From Stenotrophomonas_A sp036403795 (lineage in GTDB: Bacteria; Pseudomonadota; Gammaproteobacteria; Xanthomonadales; Xanthomonadaceae): 19,618 bases of DNA. This document shows, one piece after another, positions 1 to 6,597 of this stretch (position 1 is its first letter; each line of letters opens with the position of its first letter). The notes beneath the pieces were generated by a model. The model worked only from the letters and a program-made list of their open reading frames with translations. It had not been told where the DNA came from and made no database searches. The translations under genes and the position numbers were made by a program. The stretch lies in assembly GCA_036403795.1 (NCBI GenBank), contig DASWQJ010000150.1:1-19618 (forward strand), given 5' to 3'.

Positions 1-12
1 GGTGGTGGGTCA

Positions 13-61
13 GTGGGCCATGGATGGCCCACGTGCGGTGAGTGCGGCCATGGATGGCCGC
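13..61. repeat. Two tandem CCATGGATGG-centred inverted repeats
   Basis: Copy 1 (13-32) reads GTGGGCCATGGATGGCCCAC, with perfect 9-base arms around GG. Copy 2 (44-61) reads GCGGCCATGGATGGCCGC, with perfect 8-base arms. The shared core CCATGGATGG recurs 31 bp apart. As RNA, each would fold into a hairpin with a loop of about six bases. No gene can be placed around them. They look like REP-type or terminator-type intergenic repeats. The family assignment is inference, since copy number in the genome cannot be seen from here. Confidence 0.6.
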
Positions 62-62
62 T

Positions 63-258
63 CGAACCGCGACCCACCATCCCGGCAGGTCGGGGCCCGC
101 ACCGTAAGTACTTAAAACCAACCGCCCAAACCACCCGCGCCACAACAAAAAACCCAACTCGCAAGCCGCGATCGCCGGCGCCCAGTAACAGCCCAGAGGG
201 CGAAAAACCCCAAAGCGCATGCCGCGGCACCCGCCGCCCGCACGAAGGCCAAAAAGCC
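63..258. other. Non-coding stretch, A/C-rich on plus strand
   Basis: This stretch runs from the tandem inverted repeats to the gpsA terminator. On the plus strand it is rich in A and C, with AAAAA and CCCAA tracts, unlike the GC-rich coding DNA around it. The possible reading frames are short and lack a ribosome binding site. One unstarted plus-strand frame across about 190-270 reads as Lys/Ala-rich, like the tail of a histone-H1-like protein, but has no start or recognisable body. I call no gene here. Confidence 0.45.
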
Positions 259-290
259 AAAAAAAAAACGCCCAATCCAAAGACCGGGCG
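259..290 (-). terminator. Intrinsic terminator after gpsA
   Basis: Read on the minus strand, a stem CGCCCGGTC / GATTGGGCG (two G-U pairs, loop TTTG) at 290-269 is followed directly by ten T residues (268-259). It lies 27 bases after the gpsA stop codon. This is the clearest intrinsic terminator in the window and should end the secB-gpsA transcript. Confidence 0.85.
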
Positions 291-317
291 TCGCACACTC
301 CAGCACAAGGCCGAAGG

Positions 318-1343
318 CTATCGAAACAAAGTATCCGGATACTCAGGCTTCTGCTCGCGAGCCAGCAACCCACGCAAGCCCGCCTCCGGCGTGATTTCCC
401 CGTGCAATACCGCGCGCACCGCATTGGAAATGGGCAACTCGATGCCGTGATGCTCCGCCTGCCGCATCACCTCGTCGGCGGTCTGCACCGACTCGACCAC
501 CTGGCCGATCTCGCGCACCGCATCCTGCAACGTCTGGCCACGACCCAGCGCCAGGCCCAGCCGCCGATTGCGTGACAGATCGCCAGTGCAAGTGAGCACC
601 AGATCGCCCAGCCCCGCCAATCCCATCAGCGTTTCCGGACGCGCGCCGATCACCGCCGCCAGGCGCAGCATCTCGTTGAGACCCCGTGTGATCAATCCAG
701 CGCGCGCGTTGAGACCCAACTGCATGCCATCGGCCACCCCGGTGGCCACGGCGAGCACGTTCTTCATTGCACCGCCGAGTTCGGCACCGACCATGTCATC
801 GCCGGTATAGGCGCGGAATGTCGGACCGTGCATCGCGTCAGCCACCTGCTGCGCGAAAGGCGCATCGTCGCCGTGCACCGTGATCGCGGTCGGCAGGCCA
901 AGCGTCACTTCCTTGGCGAACGACGGACCGGTGACCACGGCCAGCGGCACGTCTGCCCCCAATACCTCGCCCGCGACCTCGTGCAGGAAACGGCCGGACC
1001 CCGGCTCGAAACCCTTCGTGGCCCAGGCCACGCCCGCACCGGCCGGGCGCAGCGGCCCCAGCAGCTTCACCGTTTCGGTGAAGGCGTGCGAGGGCACCAC
1101 GACCAGGATCCAACCGGCGCCTTGGACGGCTTCGGCCAGGTCGGTAGTCGCGCGCAGGCTGTCCGGCAATGCGATGCCCGGCAGATAGCGCGGATTCTCG
1201 TGGCGTTGGTCGATGGCCTCGACGATGGCCGCATCGCGGCCCCACAGCACGGTCGGGTGACCGTGCCGTGCGACGAGCGCGGCCAGCGCAGTGCCCCATG
1301 AACCGGCACCGAGAACAGCGATCTTGCGCTTGGCTTCGCTCAT
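318..1343 (-). CDS. gpsA: Glycerol-3-phosphate dehydrogenase [NAD(P)+]
   Basis: This cytosolic enzyme reduces dihydroxyacetone phosphate to sn-glycerol 3-phosphate, the backbone for phospholipid synthesis. The 341-residue product has the usual family length. It opens with the dinucleotide-binding motif VLGAGSWGTA (about residues 10-19). It also has the ATKGFEPGSGR segment (about 108-118), the GPSFAKEV motif (139-146) and the catalytic region GGAMKNVLAVATG with Lys194. I chose the ATG at 1343 (MSEAKRK) because the longer frame uses a TTG and adds residues the family lacks. The ribosome binding site is weak. The gene starts 24 bases after the secB stop and is probably translated from the secB transcript, as in E. 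coli. The cysE gene that follows gpsA in E. coli is not present here. Confidence 0.95.
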   Translation of the reverse strand: MSEAKRKIAVLGAGSWGTALAALVARHGHPTVLWGRDAAIVEAIDQRHENPRYLPGIALPDSLRATTDLAEAVQGAGWILVVVPSHAFTETVKLLGPLRPAGAGVAWATKGFEPGSGRFLHEVAGEVLGADVPLAVVTGPSFAKEVTLGLPTAITVHGDDAPFAQQVADAMHGPTFRAYTGDDMVGAELGGAMKNVLAVATGVADGMQLGLNARAGLITRGLNEMLRLAAVIGARPETLMGLAGLGDLVLTCTGDLSRNRRLGLALGRGQTLQDAVREIGQVVESVQTADEVMRQAEHHGIELPISNAVRAVLHGEITPEAGLRGLLAREQKPEYPDTLFR

Positions 1344-1367
1344 TCGTGGATCAACCCGCAATGGCGC

Positions 1368-1886
1368 TCAGGCGTTGCCGACCGGCTCGGAATCGGCCAG
1401 CGAACCGGCCTCGCCCTGCTGTGCACGCTGGCGCAGCGTTTCGCCGTACAGCGCTTCGAAGTTGATCGGCTGCAGGTAGAACGGCGGGAAGCCGCCGGCC
1501 TGGATCAGGTCGCTCACCAGGGTGCGCACGTACGGGAACAGGATGTTCGGGCACTGGGTGCCGAGCAGCACGTCGATGGCCTGCGGCTCCAGGCCGACCA
1601 GGCCAAACACGCCGCCTTGCTGCACTTCGACCACATAGGCGGTCTTGCCACCGGCGGTGCAGGTCAGCGTCACGGCCAGCACGACCTCGAACGCATTTTC
1701 GTTCAGGCGCTGCACGCGCTGGTTCAGGTTGAGCTGCAGCTCGGGCTGCACGCCTTCGTTGAACACGGCCGGGGCATTGGGCGACTCGAAAGAAACGTCC
1801 TTGACGTAGATCTTCTCGATGGTGAAGGCGGGGCCGGCAGCAGCTTCGGCAGGCGCGACGGCGCCGTTGGTGATTTCGTCGGACAT
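1368..1886 (-). CDS. secB: Protein-export chaperone SecB
   Basis: SecB is a homotetrameric cytosolic chaperone that keeps precursor proteins unfolded and hands them to SecA at the Sec translocon. The product has 172 residues. It carries the SecB core: FTIEKIYVKDVSFESPNAP near residues 21-39, the acidic stretch LTCTAGGKTAYVVEVQQGGVF, and CPNILFPYVRTLVSDLIQAGGFPPFYLQPINFEALY, which is highly typical. The first 20 residues are Ala-rich and variable, as in other members. The start codon has a good site, GGAG six bases upstream. A likely extended -10 promoter sits about 33 bases before the start. The neighbours (rhodanese upstream, gpsA downstream) match the E. coli yibN-grxC-secB-gpsA order, except that grxC is absent. 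Confidence 0.96.
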   Translation of the reverse strand: MSDEITNGAVAPAEAAAGPAFTIEKIYVKDVSFESPNAPAVFNEGVQPELQLNLNQRVQRLNENAFEVVLAVTLTCTAGGKTAYVVEVQQGGVFGLVGLEPQAIDVLLGTQCPNILFPYVRTLVSDLIQAGGFPPFYLQPINFEALYGETLRQRAQQGEAGSLADSEPVGNA

Positions 1887-1925
1887 CTCTTGCTCCAGAA
1901 CTATTCGATTCGGTGATGGGTCGGG

Positions 1926-1934
1926 ATTATCACA
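1926..1934 (-). promoter_or_regulatory. Probable extended -10 promoter of secB-gpsA
   Basis: The minus strand reads TGTGATAAT, an extended -10 element (TG-N-GATAAT, five of six matches to TATAAT). It predicts a start near 1919 and a leader of about 33 bases before the secB ATG. No good -35 box is visible, which is acceptable for extended -10 promoters. Confidence 0.45.
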
Positions 1935-1970
1935 TGCCTGTCGCGGGGGGCACCCGGAGGTGCACAGGCA
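1935..1970 (-). terminator. Hairpin between rhodanese gene and secB
   Basis: TGCCTGT (1935-1941) pairs with ACAGGCA (1964-1970), and GCACC (1950-1954) pairs with GGTGC (1959-1963) around CGGA. This gives a 12-bp stem with an eight-base bulge. It starts 10 bases after the rhodanese stop and lies just upstream of the secB -10 element. There is no U-tract, so it may be a weak terminator. The inner arms resemble an NtrC site, but the gap is four bases rather than five. Confidence 0.4.
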
Positions 1971-1979
1971 GGAATGGGG

Positions 1980-2417
1980 TCAGGCGCGGCCCTTGACCAG
2001 GGGCAGATCGGCCTGCTGCCAGGCCGGAATGCCGCCCTCAAGCCAATACACCTGCTCGAAGCCGGCTTTCTTCAACTGCTTGGCAGCCGTCGCCGAGGCA
2101 TTGCCGTTGCGACACACCAGCACGACCGGCGCCTGCTTGGCGGCCGACACCCATTTGTGCTCCGGACCGAACTGGGCGGCCTGGGCATTGCGGCTGCCGG
2201 CGATGTGGCCTTTTTCGAAATCGGCGCTGGCCGACAGATCGACCACGATGGCGTTTTCGCTGTTCATCAAGCGGGTCAGCTCAGCCGGCTTCAGCGCCTT
2301 GTAGCCGCGGAACAGCCGGGCGACCTCGGTCACGATGATGGCGATGGTCAGGCCCGCCAGGGCCAGCGACAGCATGGGATTGCGGCCGGCGAAGGCCGAC
2401 AGTTCTTCAAAATTCAC
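1980..2417 (-). CDS. Membrane-anchored rhodanese-domain protein (YibN-like)
   Basis: This is a single-domain sulfurtransferase-type protein tethered to the inner membrane. The 145-residue product starts at a GTG (VNFEELSAF). One transmembrane helix spans about residues 16-36 (LSLALAGLTIAIIVTEVARLF). A rhodanese domain of about 100 residues follows, with the active-site loop VCRNGNASA (Cys102) and the late motif WLEGGIPAWQQADLPL. This is the architecture of E. coli YibN, and the position upstream of secB-gpsA agrees. The sulfur acceptor is unknown. A longer frame reaching 2483 adds 22 Pro/Arg-rich residues and looks untranslated. The start is the least certain part: the GTG has only a weak ribosome binding site. 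Confidence 0.85.
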   Translation of the reverse strand: MNFEELSAFAGRNPMLSLALAGLTIAIIVTEVARLFRGYKALKPAELTRLMNSENAIVVDLSASADFEKGHIAGSRNAQAAQFGPEHKWVSAAKQAPVVLVCRNGNASATAAKQLKKAGFEQVYWLEGGIPAWQQADLPLVKGRA

Positions 2418-2501
2418 GGGATCACGGGCTCGTCTAGCGGGCGGGGATTGTCGCACAGGCCCACGGGCCGGCGATTGCGGCAATTACCGGGCGGCGATGG
2501 C

Positions 2502-2924
2502 TCATTCGCCCTTCCACAGGTCCGGCAGCCCGCTCGCCAGCCACCAGTGCTTGGCCTCCGGATCCCAGTGCCAGGTCTCGCGCGCACGCACGATCCGCTC
2601 GGCCTGGGTATTCCGGTTGACCACGCGAAATTCGACCTCGCGCTCCACCTCGCCTTCGACCGAAGAATTGGCCCGCAACTCACGGTAGCCCGAGATCTGG
2701 ACCTGCTCGTAGCGCGCGCGCTCCAGGTCGGTCTGGGGATGGGCCAGCCGGTACGCCGGATCGACCATCTCCCCGGCCCCGTCGAAATCGTTCCACCGCA
2801 CGGCGGCGGCATACAACGCTTGTGTATCGGTCAATGCCCTGGCCTGCGAACGGCTGGTCGCCATGGCGGCGCCTGCGGTCAACAACAACAGCAGCGCCGC
2901 GGCCAGCTGGATTCCCTTGCGCAT
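2502..2924 (-). CDS. Small exported NTF2-like protein
   Basis: The product has 140 residues and no characterised role that I recognise. It starts with a signal peptide (MRKGIQLAAALLLLLTAGAAMA, probable cleavage near residue 22), so the mature form should be periplasmic. The body has an alpha+beta pattern: an N-terminal helical stretch with LYAAAVRWNDFDGAGEMVDPAYR, then strands ending RARETWHWDPEAKHWWLASGLPDLWKGE. This resembles the NTF2/SnoaL-like fold, an inference from pattern alone. The start is fixed by a very strong site (GGGGGAGG, about five bases before the ATG). Only 31 bases separate it from the upstream thioesterase gene, so the two are probably co-transcribed. Longer frames upstream are shadows. 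Confidence 0.8.
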   Translation of the reverse strand: MRKGIQLAAALLLLLTAGAAMATSRSQARALTDTQALYAAAVRWNDFDGAGEMVDPAYRLAHPQTDLERARYEQVQISGYRELRANSSVEGEVEREVEFRVVNRNTQAERIVRARETWHWDPEAKHWWLASGLPDLWKGE

Positions 2925-2955
2925 TCCTGCCTCCCCCTTGGAACGGACCGCCATC

Positions 2956-3432
2956 CTACCGTTTCGCGATCGCCACGAAACGCCCGGCAAAGGTCGCGGC
3001 GATCTCGCCGGAAGCCAGGCGGACGCAGGCCGCCATGGACAACCGGGCCTTGCCGCGCTGGCGCAGCGTGGCCAGGAAAGCGGCCCAGTCCTGGCCGGGC
3101 GCCGGCGCGGCCTCGGCGCACAGGGTCTCGTAGACCGGAACCAGGTAGCGCAACTGGCTGTCGGCCACATAGATGTCGGCGGTTTGCCCGGCCATTCCCA
3201 GCTGCAGGTTGACCCAGCCCCAGCCGGCCAGGGTCATCAGCGAGGCCAGGCTGCCGCCAAAGGCGTTGCGCTTGTCGTTGACGTTGGCCTCCAGCGGGGC
3301 GTGCAGGAACAGCGTGCCCGCCGTGAAGCGATCCACCGCGATGCCCATGGCAGCCACCGGCGGCATGCCGGCCAGATGACCCTGCAATGCCTGAAGGTCG
3401 GCGGTGGTCGGCACGGGTGCGGAAGCAATCAT
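2956..3432 (-). CDS. YiiD-C type thioesterase-domain protein
   Basis: This 158-residue hot-dog fold protein belongs to the putative thioesterase family that forms the C-terminal half of E. coli YiiD. The family signature is clear: LHAPLEANVNDKRNAFGGSLASLMTLAGWGWV (about residues 42-73), then ADSQLRYLVPV and FLATLRQRGKARLSMAACV. Members probably hydrolyse acyl-CoA or acyl-carrier thioesters, but the substrate is not known. There is no signal peptide, so it should be cytosolic. I chose the ATG at 3432 because upstream extension runs into hemD on the other strand. The start has only a weak ribosome binding site. It is divergent from hemD across 40 bases and is followed by the NTF2-like gene. Confidence 0.85.
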   Translation of the reverse strand: MIASAPVPTTADLQALQGHLAGMPPVAAMGIAVDRFTAGTLFLHAPLEANVNDKRNAFGGSLASLMTLAGWGWVNLQLGMAGQTADIYVADSQLRYLVPVYETLCAEAAPAPGQDWAAFLATLRQRGKARLSMAACVRLASGEIAATFAGRFVAIAKR

Positions 3433-3460
3433 CGGGACTACCGGTACAGCTGGGGGCTCG

Positions 3461-3466
3461 CATAAT
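3461..3466 (+). promoter_or_regulatory. Possible -10 box of hemD
   Basis: CATAAT matches five of six bases of the -10 consensus and lies six bases before the hemD ATG. If used, transcription would start at or next to the start codon, giving a leaderless message. No good -35 box is visible around 3438-3443. Confidence 0.3.
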
Positions 3467-3472
3467 GCCCGA

Positions 3473-4231
3473 ATGTCCGACCCCGCAAACGCAACGCCCA
3501 CGCTGATCTCGATGCGTCCGGTCGACGGCCATGCCGCTTTGCGACGCGCTGCCGCCCGGCACGGCTTGCGTCTGCTGGCCGTGTCGCCGTGGCGCCTGCA
3601 GCCCAATGACGACGAGGCCAGCGGCCAGGCGCTGGCCCGGGCGCTGGCGGCACCGGTGGTGGTGTTCACCAGTCCGGCCGCCGCGCGGGCGGCGGCCTCG
3701 TTGATGCCATTGCGGCCGCCGGCACAGGGCCGCTGGCTGGCGGTCGGCGAAGGGACCGCCCGTGCCTTGCGGGCGGCTGGCGTGCCCGGCGTCGCCTGGC
3801 CACCGCGCATGGACAGCGAAGGACTGTTGGCCATGCCGGCGCTGTCCGGCGACGGCCCGATTGGCCTGGTCACCGCGCCGGGTGGTCGCGGCCTGTTGGC
3901 GGCCGAACTGGAACGCGGTGGCAGGCAAGTGATCCGGGCCAACGTTTACTCGCGCGTGCCGATCACGCTGGCCCAGGCCCTGCTGCAGCGATTGCAGGCG
4001 CTGGCCTCGCCCACCGTGTTGTTGCTGAGCAGCGCTGAGGCACTGCAACGGGTGATGCCGCAGTTGCCGCCTGGCGTTGCCGCGCGCTGGCGCGCCCAGC
4101 CGGTGGTGGCGGCCAGCCAGCGCTTGGCGGAACTGGCGCGCGAGGCGGGCTTCGCCCAGGTGCGATGTGCCCAAGGCCCCCTGCCCGCCCAGCTGGTGGC
4201 TGCGGCAATAACGTCTTCTCCACTCGACTGA
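3473..4231 (+). CDS. hemD: Uroporphyrinogen-III synthase
   Basis: The enzyme cyclises hydroxymethylbilane with inversion of ring D to give uroporphyrinogen III, the branch point to haem, sirohaem and cobalamin. The 252-residue product has the usual family length. HemD sequences diverge widely, but several typical features are present: the N-terminal strand LISMRPVDGHAALRRAAARHGL, the VVVFTSPAAARAAASLM segment, VGEGTARALRAAGV, and the second-domain pieces GLVTAPGGRGLLAAELERGG and VLLLSSAEALQRVM. The following hemX and hemY genes support the call. The hemC gene that usually precedes hemD is absent here. I chose the ATG at 3473. The longer frame overlaps the divergent thioesterase start. No Shine-Dalgarno is evident before the ATG. 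Confidence 0.9.
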   Translation: MSDPANATPTLISMRPVDGHAALRRAAARHGLRLLAVSPWRLQPNDDEASGQALARALAAPVVVFTSPAAARAAASLMPLRPPAQGRWLAVGEGTARALRAAGVPGVAWPPRMDSEGLLAMPALSGDGPIGLVTAPGGRGLLAAELERGGRQVIRANVYSRVPITLAQALLQRLQALASPTVLLLSSAEALQRVMPQLPPGVAARWRAQPVVAASQRLAELAREAGFAQVRCAQGPLPAQLVAAAITSSPLD

Positions 4232-4327
4232 ACTGGATCGCCGTCCTGCTCTTGCCGGCACGCGCCGAGGCACGCCATGCTGTGATGCGCAATGCAGCCG
4301 GACCGTGCTTACGTCAAGGAAGTCCCC

Positions 4328-5299
4328 ATGACCGAAACCCTTACCCCCTCTCGACGCCTGCCCTGGCGCTGGGTCGTCCTGCTGGTCGCGTTGATCGCGC
4401 TGGCGGCTGCGGCGGTGCTGGGATGGCGCGCTTGGCAGGACCGCGAAGCGGCACGCGTGGAAGAAGCCTCCGCGCAGGCGCAGCGTTGGGGCGCCCTGGA
4501 GCAGAACGTCGAATCGCTGCGCCGCGACCAGCGCGCGGCCAACCAGCGCCTGCAGGACGCTGCCGCGACCAATCGTGTCCTGCGTGACGAGGTATTGGGC
4601 CTCAGCCAGCGTGGCGCCCTGCTGGAGCAGACCGTTGAACGCTTGGCAGACCCCAGCCGACACGGCGCACAGGCACTACGCCTGGACGAGGTGGAATTGC
4701 TGCTGGGCCAGGGCCAGCAACGGCTGGCCATTGCAGGCGACCTGGACGGCGCACGCCGCGCCTATGCGCTGGCCGCTGCCGCGCTGCGCGGCATCGACGA
4801 TCCGCTGTACCTCAACCTGGGGCAGGCCTTGGCGCAGGAACGCAACGCCCTGGATGCGCTGGGAGGCGGCCCCCAGCAAGCGCTGAGCAAGGCAGTCGAC
4901 GAATTCGCGACAGGCCTGAAGGCACTGCCGACCACCCTGGCCGACCAGGACGCCGCGCGCCCCTGGTGGCAACGGGCCTTGGCCCCGTTGGTGCAGATCC
5001 GCCCTTCCAACGGCACGGTGGTCGCCGTCTCGGAACGCCGAGCGGCCGAAGACGCCCTGCAGATCGAAATCAGCCTGGCCCGCGTGGCACTCGAGCGAGG
5101 CGACGCGGCCGGCTTCGCACAAGCCTTGCGCCGCGTCGACACCTGGATGACCCGCTTGTGGCCAGACTCGCCGGCGTTGCGCGAGCGTCGCCAGGTGCTG
5201 GCCCGGCTCGGCAAGTCGCCGCTGCGTCCGGTCGTTCCCGAACTGGGCACGACCCTGCGCCAACTGCAGTCCATGCGCGAAGGGAGACAAACACCATGA
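4328..5299 (+). CDS. hemX: HemX-family membrane protein
   Basis: This 323-residue protein is of the HemX family, often annotated as uroporphyrin-III C-methyltransferase although it lacks the methyltransferase domain. It has a short cytoplasmic N-terminus and one transmembrane helix (about residues 13-33). A heptad-like, Gln/Arg-rich coiled coil follows (about 37-105), then a helical periplasmic domain with VELLLGQGQQRLAIAGDLDGARRAY and the late WMTRLWPDSPALRERRQVLARL. Its biochemical role is not settled, and a scaffold role for haem enzymes is a common guess. The ATG at 4328 follows AAGGA by seven bases. It lies 96 bases after hemD, and its stop overlaps the hemY start (ATGA), so translation of the two is probably coupled. 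Confidence 0.88.
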   Translation: MTETLTPSRRLPWRWVVLLVALIALAAAAVLGWRAWQDREAARVEEASAQAQRWGALEQNVESLRRDQRAANQRLQDAAATNRVLRDEVLGLSQRGALLEQTVERLADPSRHGAQALRLDEVELLLGQGQQRLAIAGDLDGARRAYALAAAALRGIDDPLYLNLGQALAQERNALDALGGGPQQALSKAVDEFATGLKALPTTLADQDAARPWWQRALAPLVQIRPSNGTVVAVSERRAAEDALQIEISLARVALERGDAAGFAQALRRVDTWMTRLWPDSPALRERRQVLARLGKSPLRPVVPELGTTLRQLQSMREGRQTP

Positions 5300-6561
5300 A
5301 GCCGATGCGTAGCCTATTGATCCTGCTGGTGGCGGTGGCGCTGGGCGTACTGGGCGCGCAATGGCTCGCGCATCAACGCAGCTATGACTTGGGGGAGGTC
5401 GCGTTGCGTAGCGGTGGCTACGACTATGTCGCGCCGTTGCCGCAGGCTTTCCTGGCCCTGGTCATTTTGATGCTGGTGTTGTGGTTGCTGTGGACGGTGA
5501 TCACGCTGCCATTCCGCGTCTGGGGCCGCTACCGCCGCAGGAAAGGACGCGCGCGTTTGCTGGAAGGGCTGCGGGATTATTCATTGGGCCACTGGAACAG
5601 GGCCGGCAAGTCGTTGGTCGCCGCGGCCGATGACGATGAAGTAGCCGGGGTCGCACTGGCACATGCCATACGGGCCGCCGATGCACGCGGCGATGAAACT
5701 CAGGCACAGGCGCTGGCCCAGCAGCTGGCTGCGCGCGACCCGGTCGCCTTTGCCCTGCTGCAGGCCGAGCGCCTGCTTGCGCAGGGTCGCCCCGTCGACG
5801 CCATCAATGCACTCGACGCCACCGCCGTGCAACCCCTGCCACCGCGTGGCCTGTTGCTGCGTACCGAGGCACTGGCCTTGATCGGCCGCGCCAGCGAGGC
5901 CTATGGACAACTGGGGGCGCTGCGCCAGCAACAGGTACTGCCCGCCACTGCGTATGGCGAGTTGGAAACGCGGCTGGCGACCTTGTCGCTCCAGCAGGCC
6001 GGCGATGCCAACGCGCTGGCCGAACGCTGGGAAGTGCTGCCCAAGGCATTGCGCACCGAGCCGCCCGTGGTTGCCGCCTATGCGCACCGCGCGGCGGCCC
6101 TGCGCTGGGACGACGCAGCGCTGCGCAGCCTGGAGCATGCCCTGGATACGCGCTGGGATGAATCCTTGGCGGGCCTCTACGGCGAGCTGCCGCTGGAGAA
6201 ATACGACTCGCGCCGCGCGAGCGCGCAGCGCTGGTTGCCGGGTCATTCCGCCAGCCCTGCCCTGTTGTTGACGCTGGCACGGCTTGCCCGGCACCAGCAG
6301 CAGTGGCCGCAGGCCGAAGAGTTCCTGCATCGGGCAATCGCCCAGGGTGCCGGTGCGCCGGCCTGGGAAGAACTGGGGAATGGTTTAGCCGCGCAAGGCG
6401 ACACCGCGCTGGCCCAGCAGTGCTATCTCAATGCGTTGCGCCACCTGCGCGGCGAGGCGCCGCTGGAGCTGGCAGGCCGTCGCGACCTGCGGGCCCAGAT
6501 TCACGATCAGGCCGTGGGCGAAGACCGCGACGAGCATGGCGTGCCGCGGCTGCGCGAATAA
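5296..6561 (+). CDS. hemY: HemY-family TPR membrane protein
   Basis: The product has 421 residues, close to the proteobacterial HemY length. This is the tetratricopeptide-type HemY of Gram-negative bacteria, not the unrelated protoporphyrinogen oxidase of Bacillus. Two transmembrane helices lie at about 5-22 and 51-71. The HemY N-terminal signature follows, GRYRRRKGRARLLEGLRDYSLGHWNRAGKSLVAAAD. The rest is Ala/Leu-rich helical repeats of TPR type, including LLTLARLARHQQQWPQAEEFLHRAI. It is linked to haem synthesis by its conserved place after hemD-hemX, but its role is not defined. The start overlaps the hemX stop by four bases. A 9-bp perfect hairpin directly follows the stop. Confidence 0.9.
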   Translation: MKPMRSLLILLVAVALGVLGAQWLAHQRSYDLGEVALRSGGYDYVAPLPQAFLALVILMLVLWLLWTVITLPFRVWGRYRRRKGRARLLEGLRDYSLGHWNRAGKSLVAAADDDEVAGVALAHAIRAADARGDETQAQALAQQLAARDPVAFALLQAERLLAQGRPVDAINALDATAVQPLPPRGLLLRTEALALIGRASEAYGQLGALRQQQVLPATAYGELETRLATLSLQQAGDANALAERWEVLPKALRTEPPVVAAYAHRAAALRWDDAALRSLEHALDTRWDESLAGLYGELPLEKYDSRRASAQRWLPGHSASPALLLTLARLARHQQQWPQAEEFLHRAIAQGAGAPAWEELGNGLAAQGDTALAQQCYLNALRHLRGEAPLELAGRRDLRAQIHDQAVGEDRDEHGVPRLRE

Positions 6562-6588
6562 GCCACGAGCTCCGAGGGTGCTCGTGGC
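6562..6588. terminator. Bidirectional hairpin between hemY and thiolase gene
   Basis: GCCACGAGC (6562-6570) and GCTCGTGGC (6580-6588) form a perfect 9-bp stem with a nine-base loop. It begins at the base after the hemY stop and ends 10 bases before the convergent thiolase stop. There is no T-tract on either side, but the place between two converging genes fits a shared terminator. Confidence 0.65.
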
Positions 6589-6597
6589 ACGGTCGGG

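Noticed and set aside
112..306. 64-residue minus-strand frame after gpsA
   Set aside because: It starts at a GTG without a ribosome binding site, runs through the gpsA terminator, and its Phe-rich part is just the T-tract.
1950..1963. GCACC-N4-GGTGC as an NtrC site before secB
   Set aside because: The spacer is four rather than five bases and the arms are better explained as part of a longer bulged hairpin. No nitrogen link to secB is known.
2879..4663. 594-residue minus-strand open frame
   Set aside because: It runs antisense through hemD and the start of hemX and out of frame with the thioesterase. It shows no recognisable domain.
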